Numbered from the stretch's first letter, positions 13,411-25,150 are shown. The stretch: 64,000 nucleotides of DNA from Silene latifolia (GCF_048544455.1 NC_133537.1:15313541-15377540); one strand, 5' to 3'. Translations and numbers: made by a program. Notes: a model not told the origin generated them from the letters alone.

Positions 13411-14338
13411 TCACTTCCAGTTTGGATTACAAACGGCTTCTTTAAAAGAAGTCAGTTCTGTGTCATTAGAAATAGCTGCAAGGAAATGCTGATGGGCAAT
13501 CGAAAATTTATCACAATTAACATAATGTGCAATAGGATACGGAGTACCTTTGACGGAAATTGGTGTGGTGAGCTGCTGTGAAAGAACCAAATTCGTGGTA
13601 ATTATTTCATCAATTTTATCCCAACTCACATAATCTTTGTTGCGAGAATTATCAAATTTGGTACGTCGACCACGGCCCATATTTTCGACATCTGTATATG
13701 GAATATTTGCATCGAAATTTGGATCGTCGTTGACGCTGGTTGCTGCACTGTCAGTGATGCTGAGTTCTGTTTCAGAAATATCAGTGTTGGGTTCTATTTC
13801 AGTGTTGGGTTCTGTTTCAGTGCTGGTTTCTGTTGCAGCCCCTGATGGCGTCGTGACAGTCGGATCAGCACCAAGCCCCCCCTCGACATCAGCTGCCGAT
13901 GGCAATACAACCGACTCAACATCACAAAAATCCTCCTCGGAAGTTTCTAAATCAGGGGTAGCTGATAAAGTTGCAAACGGAAATTGGGTCTCAATAAATT
14001 TTACATCCCGAGACGAGAAATAATCCCCGGACTCAAGATCATACAAATTCCATCCTTTTTTGCCAAACGGGTACCCAACAAAAACACAACGACGGGTACG
14101 GGAATCAAATTTATCACGGGCGTGTAAATTCTTAGCATAGCATAAGCACCCAAAAACCCGAAGCAAGTCCAAGTCTGGTTCTTTGTTAAAAAGGAGTTCA
14201 AAAGGAGTCTTATTTTTCAAAATTCGAGTAGGAGTTCGGTTTATCAAATGAGCGGCAGTCAAAATACATTCACCTCAAAAATCAATAGGTAAAAAACTTT
14301 GGAATCGTAATGCACATGCGACATTTAAAATATGCCTA
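13411..14338 (-). pseudogene. Copia integrase C-terminal half
   Basis: The minus-strand frame (open from about 14262) contains [36 protein letters not shown] and the linker [16 protein letters not shown], the standard C-terminal part of copia integrase. A Ser/Thr/Glu-rich variable linker leads towards RT. The preceding codons include a TGA in place of the tryptophan of an F-W-G-E type motif near 14273. The N-terminal zinc finger and most of the catalytic core are gone because of the deletion at the LTR junction. Confidence 0.85.
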
Positions 14339-14550
14339 TGTAGAAGACAATAGATTTGAGAGAATTTGTGTGTTTTTGTGTGTCATTCACCGTCAAAGAG
14401 TTTACAATATATACTCTCATGTTATCTAGAAAATAGGAAACAAATTAACTACTTCCTAAAAATACTAGGCTAAATATGTGCTAGTCAAAGATACATAAGA
14501 CACAATATTCGGTTTCCTATTTACAAGATAACTGAATATTTACGCTAACA
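14339..14550 (-). repeat. 5' LTR of the Ale-like copia element, 3' end clipped
   Basis: It is nearly identical to 11704-11915 but lacks the last 8 bp of the LTR. The break abuts integrase sequence, so it marks one side of the internal deletion that also removed the primer-binding site and gag. Confidence 0.85.
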
Positions 14551-15287
14551 CAACCCCCATCTATGCCCCATCCATGTCTCTCGCCTTGCAGAAAACCAAC
14601 CAATACTGAAAGTTATAACACCATCATGCACCTTAGATCTGGTTATTTGAGTGCGGGGAAGGGAGTCTCGGTGTTGGGGAAGGGTTTTTGTTGGATAGGA
14701 GATGTTTGTTAGGATTTGGAGGTTTAAGGAAATAGAGGGTGACGACGTGAGGGACTTCGCCGGAGGACATGTGGGGCAGCGATGCTGACAGGAGAGCAGT
14801 TGTTCATGCGATGGCAGCCCAACACCAGTGGTGGTGTCGACGGAGGAGGGGAGTAGAGTCACAGAGATGCTAATGTGATTGGGATAAAGCTAATATGGTA
14901 GGTAAAAGAGTGGGGGTGGGTAATTAGTAAGGGCAAAATAGTCATTTCTTGAGATATGGTATAGAGTATGAAAGAAATTAGGATTTTAGGTATAAGTTTT
15001 GAAAGAAAATTATCTTAGGTGTAAGATTTAAAAAAGTGAATTAAGTAAGGTATAAGTTCTCAATTTTTTATATTAATAAAAACCATTAAGTTTAAGAAGA
15101 GTAGAACAGAAATGGACTAAACTTAGTTTAGTTGAACTGAAGTGAATGAAGCTGATCTGGACTAAACTGGATTGAATGGAGCTGATCGGAATTGAATTGA
15201 ATTGAGCTGAACTAAACTGTATTGAACTGAATAAAGCTGAGCTGAATTAAAAGAAGTTGAAAATAAGTTTGAAAGAACAGGGCCTAA

Positions 15288-17033
15288 GTCAGTCGAGTGA
15301 AAGAAAATCATCAAATGGGGCCATTGAGTGAAAAATTGGATGATAGTTGTGCATGTAGCCTGTTTCCTTGGGCTTGTAAACATGGACTTATGGACTTCTT
15401 TGCTTTGGTCATGCTGTTCATCACTCTTCAACTTGTTTTCATTCAAATAATAAATGAAAGAGTTTTTGGATAAATTGTTATTATATATTGTCCTTTTTTT
15501 TTATCAACTGTTAATAAAAAAAAAATCTTTAATAACTACCATTTACATATCAGGTTCAGGTAGTAAATCACTACCACATCATAAATAGAGTCATAAAGAG
15601 AGGATATCAACCATTCATTTCAAATCTTAAGTAGTATTTTAACTTCTTGTTTTGCCCTTTTCTCTCCGTTATATGTTCTTCTATTAGATTTATCAGCAAC
15701 TCCATTAATATTTCTTCCATCTTTAATTTTCAAGTTCATCCATTATTTCAATTATAAAAGTGAAGGACTGATAGCTCATAACACCTTTTTCTATGGTGTT
15801 TCCCCCTCTTTCTTTCTTCAATCTCAAGTCTCAACCATCTCCATTATAAAAGGTCTAATTTTAATCCTAATCCATCTTCCATTTCCCATCTTCAATCAAT
15901 TTTTATCAATTCCTCTCTTCTAAATTAAAAATCCAATATTTGTGATAAATCCCTAATTTTGATTTGATGTAGTAATAGTTCTTAAATCCCTAGCTTAATG
16001 GAAAGAAAAGGGTTTAGTTTTATTGGATTTGTTCTTCAGATTAATTGTTGAAGAACCCTAGAATTGTATTAAAAATTCCCACAAAATCAATGAATAAAAC
16101 GCACCTGCAATTCGAACTTATTTGAGGAATGGGATTAAATAGTAAACCTAGTTTGGGACTAAATTTGGAGAATAAGTTTAATTTGGAGGAATTTCTTATT
16201 GGCCGAGTTAATTTCAAGTAATTAGGTTTAAGTTCTTAGAACAATTGACCAGTAAACGGTTAGAAGTTAAGTTAGAGGGGAAAACGTGTTGGTAAGTAAA
16301 GGGATAACTGATGAGAGTGTAAGGTACGGGTATTATGGTTTTATCAAGCACAATTTAGATGTTCGGGGTTATGTGGTAGTGAATTACTACCCGAACCTAA
16401 TATGTAGGTAGTAGTTTAAGTTATTTAACAAGAATAATCTAAACTATTGATGATCTTTTTATAATAATCTCAACTTTATTTAATCTCTTAATAAATCGTA
16501 CTATTAACCTCGTATTCTCATAACACACCCAATGATCGCCTACCCGTTAGTCAGACTACATCTAAATCAATCAACAATCTAAATCACCGCTTAATTATTT
16601 GCACTCATAATTCCCCTACAACCCTAGTAGAAGACTACTCACATATAGCTAAACAATTCATAACAATAAAATGAAGATTAATCATGGATTTAAACACAAA
16701 TAACATTTCTAATCAATCAACAATGAAAATAACAAGATTGAAAAAGATTAAAGAAAGATTGGAGATTATACCAACACAATAGGAAAATAAGAACAATAGA
16801 TGAATTCTTTGATTAATAATATAAAGGTTTAGTCACCAATTTTTCATAAAAACCCAAAGATTCAACAACTAAAGCTGGATTAAAAACTTGATTAAGGAAA
16901 AATTAAGCTAAATTAAGGAATGATTAGAGTAATTAAGAAAGATTATTAAGACTAATTAGATGGTAATTTTCAGATATAGGGTTCGTACGTTCTAATTACA
17001 AGCGGACGGTTTATATAGAATTACAAAAAGGGA
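15288..17033. other. Intergenic region containing an inverted-repeat element
   Basis: No coding sequence is supported here. A pair of inverted repeats of about 45 bp, with core GGTTC(A/G)GGTAGTAA, lies at about 15534-15580 and 16368-16414. They enclose about 780 bp of pyrimidine-rich, UTR-like sequence, suggesting an 880-bp TIR element. The target duplication and class are not clear. The rest is AT-rich with no recognisable feature. Confidence 0.4.
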
Positions 17034-17330
17034 CTCTCGCAATCCCAAGCTTTTCTGCATGAGGAAGTTTTTATACGATGGATAGCACCACCAGTAAATT
17101 GGGTAGTCTTGAACGTAGATGGAGCTTCAAAAGGTAACCCGGGATTGGCCGGGGCAGGTGGGATTTTCCGCAATTCAAATGGTCACATTAATGAAGCATT
17201 TGCAGAAAAGCTTGGGATTGTGACAGTCACTAGGGCGGAGCTGATGGCTTTGAGACGAGGATTAATGATAGCATTGAAGCGAAAAATAACGCGTCTCATA
17301 ATACAAACGGACTCAATGGTGGTTGCGAAG

Positions 17331-17515
17331 TGTTAAGATTATAGAGGGGAGATTGCATAAAGTAATTGTATTGATAATAGTTGTGTTCTTGATATAAGTC
17401 GAATGATCGGTATTTATAATACCTTATAAGAAACCCTAAGTACTACTAAAACCCTAGAGACAGCTAGACGTAGCCGTCACTATTAAACCCTAATAGGCCT
17501 AATATCATCCTAATA
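17331..17515 (-). repeat. 3' LTR of the TRIM
   Basis: A 185-bp repeat, apparently identical base for base to 18273-18457. It abuts the CGAAG duplication on its left. Confidence 0.9.
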
Positions 17516-18272
17516 CCCTCCCGCAATCGTAAAGGCAGTAAGTAGTACGAACTTTACGATTGGAGAAATACAAAGAAAATATAAAAAGAAAAAATTAAAT
17601 CTTCAATCTTCATCTTTTTCGATCTTCATCAATCATCTTCGTCTTCGAAAAGTGGTAAGATACGAGTATAAAGACTCGCTAGAAATTTCTTCGAACAAGA
17701 ACGCTAAGTTTTTCGGACTTGTCAAAAGTATGAGTTAATTTGCAGGAACCCTAATCGAACCTGACAAATATCGATAAAACGGAAAATTATCCGTCAATTT
17801 TAAGATCTGGAGAACGTTAATTTTTTCGGACTCCAAATAAATCAAGTACCACCTTAAACGAAGTAAAAGACGATTAATTAAATTTCAAAGGAAAAGAAAG
17901 AATTTTTTTTTTCTTTGTTTTTTTTTTTTTTTGGAAAAGCTATTACTGCGTCCATTTTGGGATGACAATTTGTTTTTTTTTTTTAATATCTCGGCAAAAA
18001 AAAAGACTAGCAATATGACAAATTTCGATCAACGGAAAACATTCGTTTGAATGTTGAACGGCAAGGAATAGATCAGCACAATCATTGACAACTTCAATGT
18101 ATTATCAAATTGCCATTACACCATCAGTTCAGTGGACGAATAAATTTCCAATTTTTTTTTTTCAATTTATGAATTATTGAAATCCCGCCCGGTGAGCATA
18201 TCGTAGATTGTAGCCCACCGGCAAGAAAGCGGAAGCGTATCTAGAGACCTCAGGAAAGAGGCTCTGATACCA

Positions 18273-18457
18273 TGTTAAGATTATAGAGGGGAGATTGCAT
18301 AAAGTAATTGTATTGATAATAGTTGTGTTCTTGATATAAGTCGAATGATCGGTATTTATAATACCTTATAAGAAACCCTAAGTACTACTAAAACCCTAGA
18401 GACAGCTAGACGTAGCCGTCACTATTAAACCCTAATAGGCCTAATATCATCCTAATA
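18273..18457 (-). repeat. 5' LTR of the TRIM
   Basis: A 185-bp repeat adjoining the primer-binding site on its inner side and the second CGAAG copy on its outer side. Confidence 0.9.
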
Positions 18458-18842
18458 CGAAGGTTATGGAGGCTCACGAATCATTTCCCACGGCACACTC
18501 ACACTTAATGCAAATTTGTAAGCCTTTTATCAACGACTCACCCATGCAAGTTCACTTGATTCATATTTATCGAGAGGCAAACAAGTGCGCCGATTGGATG
18601 GCGAATCTCGAAGTATCCCAACCACACCAACTCTGCCTCTGCCGAGTGGATCACACCAATATGCCGATGGAGTTGTTCCATTTAATCCAACAAGATATGG
18701 GAGGTGTGGCGTGGCCACGATTCGTACCGATGTTTTCGTTCTAGCTTTAGTTCTTTTTGTTTTTGTTTTGTTTCGTTGTTGTTGTTTTGTTCTTCCTTTA
18801 ACGCTTGCTTGGATGTAATCCGCTTCTCTTGACCAAAAAAAA

Positions 18843-20040
18843 AGGGGGGACGGGAAACGGGCTTCGTAATTTTTCGGGCTTCTAGGATCGTCCTGACCGG
18901 GAAAGGTTTGTCCGAACCGAAAATGCCAATTGTCGGATTCTGTCCCGATCGGGACACTACTCTTCTCCTATTACTCACTATCGTCATGCATATTTATTTG
19001 TTTAACGTTTCTATTTTATTGTAAAATTATTTTAATTAAAGAGAAATAAATAATTAAAACGAAAAGAACACATCCAATAACCCTTTTTTCACCCTACCAA
19101 AAATGTGACTTTAGATTTGTCGATAATTGAAAATCACACATTCTGATTTGTGTCCGTCACAAACTTGTGACGTGAGACAAAGGAACAAGTGAGAGGGATA
19201 ACTGAGAACGCAAGTGGGAGAGGGTTGTGAGACGTCACTTGTTTGTGACCGTCACAAGCAAGAGAGGCTGATTGAAAATGTAATTTATCTTATTGTAGAC
19301 GAACACTATCCGTCTAAAACTGTAGATGAATGGTAACCCTCTCACAAAATGCAAGTGAGAGGGCAAGTGAGGGTATCTATTTCCCACCCACTTACACTAT
19401 CCACTCTTATTTTGTGAGAGGAACACTATTCGTCTATAGTTTTAGACTGATAATATCTGTCTAAAGTGAGAATTTGTGTTGAAAATGGGGTTGAATAAGC
19501 TTGTCCATATTGATTGTTGACTGTTGAGTAGGTGAATGTAGAGTTAATTGATGAACTCGGCCATGTTGCATAACAAGCTTGTCCCCGTCGCATCAGACAC
19601 GTCCATTGTCTAAGTGTCGATACCATTATCACGTATTTAGAAGTTAGTGCTTGTGATTTTGCTAAGTTTCTGCTTATGCTTTCGATGCCCCGATCCCATC
19701 TAATTCGAGCTTGCCTCCTCCTTATCTCCTCTTGGCCTCTTCTTTTAGTCAACTACTTCTATTTACACTAAATTAGGATTAGGATTACTAAAGCCTTCTA
19801 AAGATAATGCTGTCAATACCTACTTGTCCACTATTATTCATGTTTCTTGTACTATTATTCATGTTTCTTGTTAAGGTTTATGAGTGAGAAATTAGGTCTT
19901 ATTCTTTTACACTAATAAAACCAAATTACAATCACTATATGTAGAGAGAATATGAATTGAATAAATTGATAGTTTAAATATTATTGATTACAATGGTTAC
20001 TTATATATGAGAGACATAATATTGAAAATTACGACTAATA
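18843..20040. other. Intergenic, repeat-like sequence
   Basis: No gene is seen. Between about 19080 and 19480 there are recurring words such as GTGACCGTCAC, GAACACTATxCGTCTA and GTGAGAGGG in both orientations, as in degenerate MITEs. I cannot delimit an element. Confidence 0.4.
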
Positions 20041-20770
20041 TAATATACTCCATCCATTCCACTTTTATGGCTCATTTTTTGTACAAGAGTTTTTCTAACA
20101 TGTGCCCTATAAGAGCACATGATAAGAAATTAAGTAGGGAAAGATTATTGAGAATATATCCCTAATTATGGAAAATATGAGTTCAAATCAAATTTTCATT
20201 TTTGAGAAATCGTTTTTTTTTTTCTAAAAATTTTCATTTTTCATCCGCTTACGTAAAAAGTCTTGTTGAGAAATCGTTTTTTTCTAAAATGATAGGCCAA
20301 ACACCAACAGTTTTATCAAGAAGTAGCTTATTAAAAAACTCATTTTTAAAAGCAAAAACAATTTTCATGAAGTGAGGTCAAACATGCCCTTAATTACTTC
20401 CTCCATCCTACTTTTATTGTCCCATTTTCCTTCAATTATGAGAGTACTTGATATTCTTACTATGGGTCATTTTAATTAAAAGTACTTTTTTTATTCGAAT
20501 CACTTGTTTACCTTTCATTAAAATATCTCTCACAAAGAATATACTCCCTCCATACCACACCAATGGTAACATTGACCCATTTTTTGTGAGAAGAAAAGTG
20601 GGTCCATTTTACCATTGGCGTGGTATGGAGGGAGTAAAAGGTAAATAATTAAGAGAGAAACATTTAACTACTCCCTTTATTCCACTTTTATTGTTCTAGT
20701 TTGACTAAATGTCATATTTAAGAAAAATTGGTGATAATATAAATACCCCTTGACCACTAAATATAGAGAC
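20041..20770. repeat. Cluster of Stowaway-type MITE fragments
   Basis: Single ends of the CTCCCTCC-ATTCCACTTTTAT type occur near 20050, 20398 and 20670 without obvious partners, around one complete short element at 20544-20634. They indicate repeated insertion and decay of Tc1/mariner-derived MITEs downstream of the TPR gene. Confidence 0.6.
20544..20634. mobile_element. Short Stowaway-like MITE
   Basis: A 91-bp element with near-perfect inverted ends (CTCCCTCCATACCAC and its complement) and TA on both sides. It could fold into a hairpin almost along its whole length. Confidence 0.8.
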
Positions 20771-20808
20771 AATATTTTTTTTTTTTTTGGCAACCGTAAA
20801 GAAAGTTT

Positions 20809-22504
20809 TTACATAAAGCACATCTGACTCCCTAAGTCAGGTGCAAATACTACATTATTATTACAAAAACATAAACTAGGGATGGGGGTACTTAAAGAAC
20901 GGGGTTTCTTCAGAGAGCTTATGGAGTAGCACATTGAGGACGTCATTCCTTTTCTTTTCTTCGGTAGTTGAGCTTTAGGAGGGTACCTGCAACAAGACAC
21001 ACTCATGTCACGAGAACTTGGGAATTTACCTGGATAAAAATAAACATTGCATCTTAGAGATTCAACTCTTCGGCTTTGAGTTCTTGATGCTTGTCTTTTA
21101 GCATTAAAAGCTTTAGGAATGATCCTCTTGGTAGAAGTGAATACGAAAGGTGGAAGATGATGAGCGGAATCCATTGAATCACATAAGGCATTATTGCTAA
21201 CAAGCTCACATGAGAGGCTCAGAGTAGTATTTTCAACATTTTCAACAGGCATGTCACAATCAGTGGCCTTGACAATAGCAACCGAGGACACAGATCTTGC
21301 ATCACTTCTGGTATCGTCTACCACGATATCAGCCCGCGAATATTTTTTCCTACTTCTCCTCCTTTTTCTTTTCTTCTTATAGGGAGTGCCAAACTCTATC
21401 TCAGGCTCAATGATATGTCGCTGAAGAATTCACATTCTCATAATAAAAACTTAAGATTTCTGGAAAAAAACTCACTTCTTTACCTTCAAGGAGTTTTTTA
21501 TATGTACGAGTATCAATATTTAGTACGGAGTGACCTCCTCCCCTTTTGCTAAAATGCAGCAAGGTCTTCTCCGTCCCACGAGTATCGTCAGGCTTTAAGT
21601 TCAGATCCAAATTAGGATCAATATTATCAGTAGAATCAATATTAGAACAACCATTAAAATTACAAGAGATCTCACTTGAAGAGGTTGAATCGAATTTAAT
21701 GCATGATTGTTGATTCAAAACAAGCTTGGTGGTATCAAGCTCCATATCATGTTTCTCAGTAACTAAAGATTGTGTAATACTAGCACCAGAATAGCTAAAG
21801 TTACCATCTTGAACGCTAGTAGGTCCAAAACAAGAGTCACTTTTAAAACAGTACCCAGACTCAGACGAGGTATTCCCAACAAGCCCATCATTTTGAACAT
21901 GTATTTTACTCTTCTTAGTTTCAACATGCGTAGAATGATTATCTATACCCCTCTTACCATTCGAATTAATAGTAAGACAATTCTTAACCATACCCAATTC
22001 TCTAAGAATGTCCTTATTCTTAGGTTCAACCAAAAGAGCCTCTTCAAAATCTGATTGAGCATCTACAAACTTATTCAACTTCATAAACGCCAAGCCTCTT
22101 GGAAAGAGAGCCTTGATATTATGAGGGAAAGACGATAGGATCATAGAACAAAGGTCCTTTGCTGCCTCATACTCAACAAGCTTTAAAGCACAAGCGGCCA
22201 AATTTAAATTCAGGGAGACCGCAAGATCAGACATGGAATTAGTGTCATAACTAGCCTTCATTCCAACAACAAGACCTAGGAGCTTACACACTCCGTCGTA
22301 ACAAGCTGTAGCTGGTCCAAAACATTTTTCTTTGAAAAGATTATTGCCCCTATCCTTTAAAGCCTTGATTTTAAGAATAGGAGAACCCTCTGATTGCATA
22401 AAAGAGTTCATCATGTTCCATCCATCATCCTCCAAAAAACCATCATTTATATGGGCACAAGCAAAGGATTCGAGAAACTTTTCAGAAATCAGATTAGAAT
22501 CCAT
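20809..22504 (-). CDS. TPR-repeat protein with basic C-terminal segment
   Basis: Two coding exons are inferred: 22504-21476 and 21420-20809, joined by a 55-bp GTGAGT...TTCTTCAG intron that keeps phase, giving about 546 residues. The ATG at 22504 is the first in frame. Residues about 45-170 form a three-repeat TPR unit (KALKDRGNNLFKEKCFGPA; SLNLNLAACALKLVEYEAA; PHNIKALFPRGLAFMKLNKF), the arrangement seen in co-chaperone and immunophilin TPR domains. A Ser/Asn-rich acidic region follows. Just after the intron is a strongly basic stretch KKKRKRRRSRKK that looks like a nuclear localisation signal. There is no FKBP, J or other catalytic domain. If the intron is retained the protein ends after about 366 residues and lacks the basic motif. 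I do not recognise the exact orthologue. Confidence 0.75.
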
Positions 22505-23090
22505 CAAGGACGAGCACTAATCCAAAACCTGTAACCCAAGCACAATGTAGAAGGAAACCGAGCGATAACGAAAGCTCCCCAAAATGACAGGTTGCATACG
22601 CAGATGCAACAATACCCAAAGACACAACCCCGATCAACAAGTAGAAAGGCTTTATTTAATAACACCCCAACAAAGAGAAATATAAACAACAGCTTAAGAA
22701 AAACACGGTTGAAGAAAACAATCTAAAGCAGGTCAAATTTACAAAAGAAAACCACAAACAAGGGAAAAAGGTATCACCAGTAGTGGAAAGAAGCGTAAAT
22801 CGCAATTGAACAATCGCTTCTTGTTAATCCCTCCACTTGAAGGTAATCGCTCCACTTAATCGGGAAAGAAGCGGTCTTGAAAACGACACCAAAAAAATTC
22901 CCCTTTTCAATTGCAATCGCCAGAATGGACCTGAGAAGTTTGGCTCGCCGGCGACGGATAGAATGTCAGTGAGAGGGTGGCCGCCGGCGAGCCCGAAGTA
23001 CAGACGAATTGATGAAGTTTTATCAAAGGAGGATTTTCTCAATTTAGGGGTTTTCTCTCTCTTCGCTTTTTTTTCCTTCGTCTTCGTCAT
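22505..23090 (-). promoter_or_regulatory. 5' leader of the TPR gene with probable intron
   Basis: The minus strand upstream of the ATG carries a C/T-rich leader (about 23090-22780) typical of a plant 5' UTR. A possible donor (ACTG-GTGATACC, near 22778) and acceptor (TTGGGTTACAG, near 22530) would make a T-rich intron of about 250 bp. No convincing TATA box was seen further upstream. Confidence 0.45.
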
Positions 23091-24215
23091 TTAATTTGTT
23101 TACCTTTGGTTTTTGCACAATTATTAAGGAAATGGGCTTCACCAAAAAAAAAAAAAAAATTATTAAGGAAATGGGAGGGAACCACTTGTATTTAATGTTA
23201 TTTAATGACAAGTGGATCATTATGGACATGAATGATCAAAATACTAATAAAAACATCCCAATATAAAAATGTAAATAAGTGAATGAGACATTTTAAAATA
23301 AAAAGGGTGAACAAGTGACCGGAACGGGGGAGTAGTTACTAATTTTAGTTACTACTAAGACAATTAATTTGGAACATACTTCATATACAAAAAGTGGACA
23401 ATAAAAATGAAATAGAGAGAGTATTATATAGAGTACTTTTACTTTCTTAGTTTTTACCCTTAAATAAATATTATTGCACCATGGCTTTCAAGAGATCGCC
23501 AAATAGGAAGAACACGTGCATCATTATTCGTGAAAACCAGAAAATAGTCCAGCAAAAATCGCCAAATAGGAAAAACTGTATATGGAAGAGTTAGGGAACT
23601 ATTTTTAACTACTCCGTAATCCGTATGTGAAATCGTGAAGTTAAAAAAAGGGTTCACGGTAAAATTCACTGTAACAAAAATCCCTTGACTTTTACGTAAA
23701 GGTGACGACATTGAAAAGAATGTTGATGTGTGATCCAAGATATAAACATGTGTTCCCTTGCATCAAAATCTAAGTTTATACACAAACGGCAAAAATGCGA
23801 CGTTTAATTATTATATTCTCCTTATCTCGATTTTATTGTTCCCATTTCTGTTTTGCGGTGATTTAAGAAAAATGATGAAATATCAATCCTACCCCTTATA
23901 AATGAGGGAATGGATACAATATCATTGAGATGTAAATGTTGATAACTAAATTATCTATGGATAATATTGGAGGTTTATAATTTTTAAAAAGGAACTTCAC
24001 AAAATTAAAAATCGTGGAATGAATATGAATATCTCCTTTTATCCTAAAAAGAATTCTTAAAAATATTCTTAAAAGAATAAAAAAGAGGATAATAATTAAT
24101 TGATTATACAACAATATTTCACATAAATAAATTATATGAAAAAAGAAATTTATGATATAAAAATATTATATAGAACTCATAAATATAATTTAAAAAAATA
24201 AAAACGAAATATATA
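23091..24215. other. Intergenic, upstream of the TPR gene
   Basis: AT-rich sequence without a supported gene. A few single MITE-like ends occur near 23310 and 23815. Otherwise I see nothing. Confidence 0.5.
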
Positions 24216-24520
24216 CTCCCTCCTATTCTTAATAACCCTCCCCTTTCATGGAGGGCACGGGAATTAAGGGAGGGGAGTATTATATAGTAAAGTATTATAG
24301 TGGGGTAGGAGATTGGAGAGAGGAAAGGTATTTTGTGATTAAAATAAGTATTGTTGTGAGATAAAGTGATTACAATAAGATAAAATATGAGTATTGTGGG
24401 GTATTGTTGTGGGGTTGGGTGATTAAATTAAGTATAAAAGTTTGTCAAATAAGGAAATAGGGAGAGTATTGTGAATAGACGAAAAAGGAAATAGGGAGAG
24501 TTATTTAGAATAGGAGGGAG
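24216..24520. mobile_element. Stowaway-type MITE (305 bp)
   Basis: Inverted ends CTCCCTCCTATTCT and AGAATAGGAGGGAG are flanked by TA. The interior is the reverse-complement relative of the MITE at 27339-27674 (shared CCCCACAACAATACC-type words), so the two belong to one family. Confidence 0.85.
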
Positions 24521-24522
24521 TA

Positions 24523-25150
24523 TTAACCAATAAATTAAGTAATTGAGTTGACACGGACAGGACATAAAACTTAAATGGGCCGGATTAGGGTTGAGGTCTT
24601 TTAACACGAATCTGACACGAGTAATCTATTTATTTAAAAGTTTCATTATATGACTGAGTTGAATTAATAATTCAACCAAAAAACTTAAAAATAAGTCTTC
24701 TCATGAATTAAATTTGGGATAATATGGCTATAAAGCTTTGTTTATTTTAGTTTATTATTGGGTTAAACGGGTTAAGTGGGTTAAAAATAAATTCGTAAAA
24801 AATAAATGAGTTAAATAGGTCGGATTGGTTTATTGAAAAATTAATTGGAATAAGGTTAAGACAAATGACCATTTATGTAATTGATCGGGTTAGTGTTGTT
24901 GTAGTAGTGACTCTTTTCAAGTTGACACGAACACGACACAACCTAATATATTACCAGTTTTAAATTAAATGTTTCGGAAAAAAAAAATACTTTCTCCATT
25001 TTTTAATGATCTCCCCATTTATTAAATATATGTGAAGAATATTTTAATGAAATGGGAAACGGAGGAAGCCGTACTTGGGGGAATATATGGTGGTTAAGTG
25101 GTTATACATGTAAATATAGGCAGTTTTGATGGCAAATCAAGGAGGACGTC
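24523..25150. other. Upstream region of the ADF gene
   Basis: Mostly AT-rich with scattered GGGTTAAxxGGG words; no gene. A decayed MITE-like inverted pair lies near 24990-25070. Confidence 0.4.

Larger units (their letters stand above)
11696..14550 (-). mobile_element. Internally deleted Ty1/copia element (Ale-like)
   Basis: This is a 2.86-kb minus-strand element flanked by CAACC duplications (11691-11695 and 14551-14555). It has short LTRs of about 220 bp, a purine tract (GATGGGGGG on the minus strand) beside the left LTR, then RNase H, RT and integrase code in reverse. Gag, protease, the primer-binding site and the N-terminal half of integrase are missing: integrase code runs straight into the right-hand LTR at 14338. 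Short LTRs and the RT/RNase H wording (LVYVDDLVIAGN, SRSSAESEYRAMA) fit the Ale/Retrofit group. The two LTRs differ at about three of 212 shared bases, so insertion was fairly recent. Confidence 0.85.
11254..15070. mobile_element. Long-TIR (about 200 bp) MITE-like element carrying a copia insertion
   Basis: The left arm (11254-11453) and right arm (14869-15070) are inverted copies of about 200 bp; both read AACTTATACCTTAC near the outer end and CTACCATATTAG near the inner end. Removing the copia insertion leaves an element of about 950 bp with no transposase. Arms this long suggest a Mutator-like MITE, but I could not identify the target duplication in the AT-rich flanks, so the class is open. 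Confidence 0.6.
17331..18457 (-). mobile_element. TRIM-like non-autonomous LTR retrotransposon
   Basis: This 1127-bp element has two 185-bp direct terminal repeats that look identical, and 5-bp target duplications CGAAG (17326-17330 and 18458-18462). Orientation is minus. On that strand the right LTR is followed directly by TGGTATCAGAGCC, the classic initiator-Met-tRNA primer-binding site (18260-18272). The left LTR is preceded by a purine tract GCGGGAGGG. The interior (757 bp) has no open frame or retroelement domain. Its LTR starts with TA rather than TG on the minus strand, which is atypical. Identical LTRs mean a very young insertion, mobilised in trans. Confidence 0.9.
17034..18838 (+). 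pseudogene. 5'-truncated LINE tail with RNase H domain, split by a TRIM
   Basis: The first part (17109-17330) reads MNVDGASKGNPGLAGAGGIF and TRAELMALRRG, the start of an RNase H fold with its first Asp and Glu. After the inserted element the frame resumes at 18463 with VMEAHESFPTAHSHL and IYREANKCADWMAN, including the last catalytic Asp, and stops at TAG after PMFSF (18744). A T-rich 3' region follows and ends in an A-run (about 18834-18842). A C-terminal RNase H of this type plus a poly(A) tail fits plant L1-class LINEs. Endonuclease and RT are absent, so this is a 5'-truncated copy. A stand-alone RNase-H-like gene is the alternative but fits the poly(A) end less well. Confidence 0.7.

Noticed and set aside
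12721-14023. Plus-strand open frames across 12721-14023
   Set aside because: They are opposite-strand shadows of the copia RT and integrase on the minus strand.
18466-18744. A host RNase-H-like gene
   Set aside because: The 3' A-run and missing upstream exons fit a truncated LINE better.
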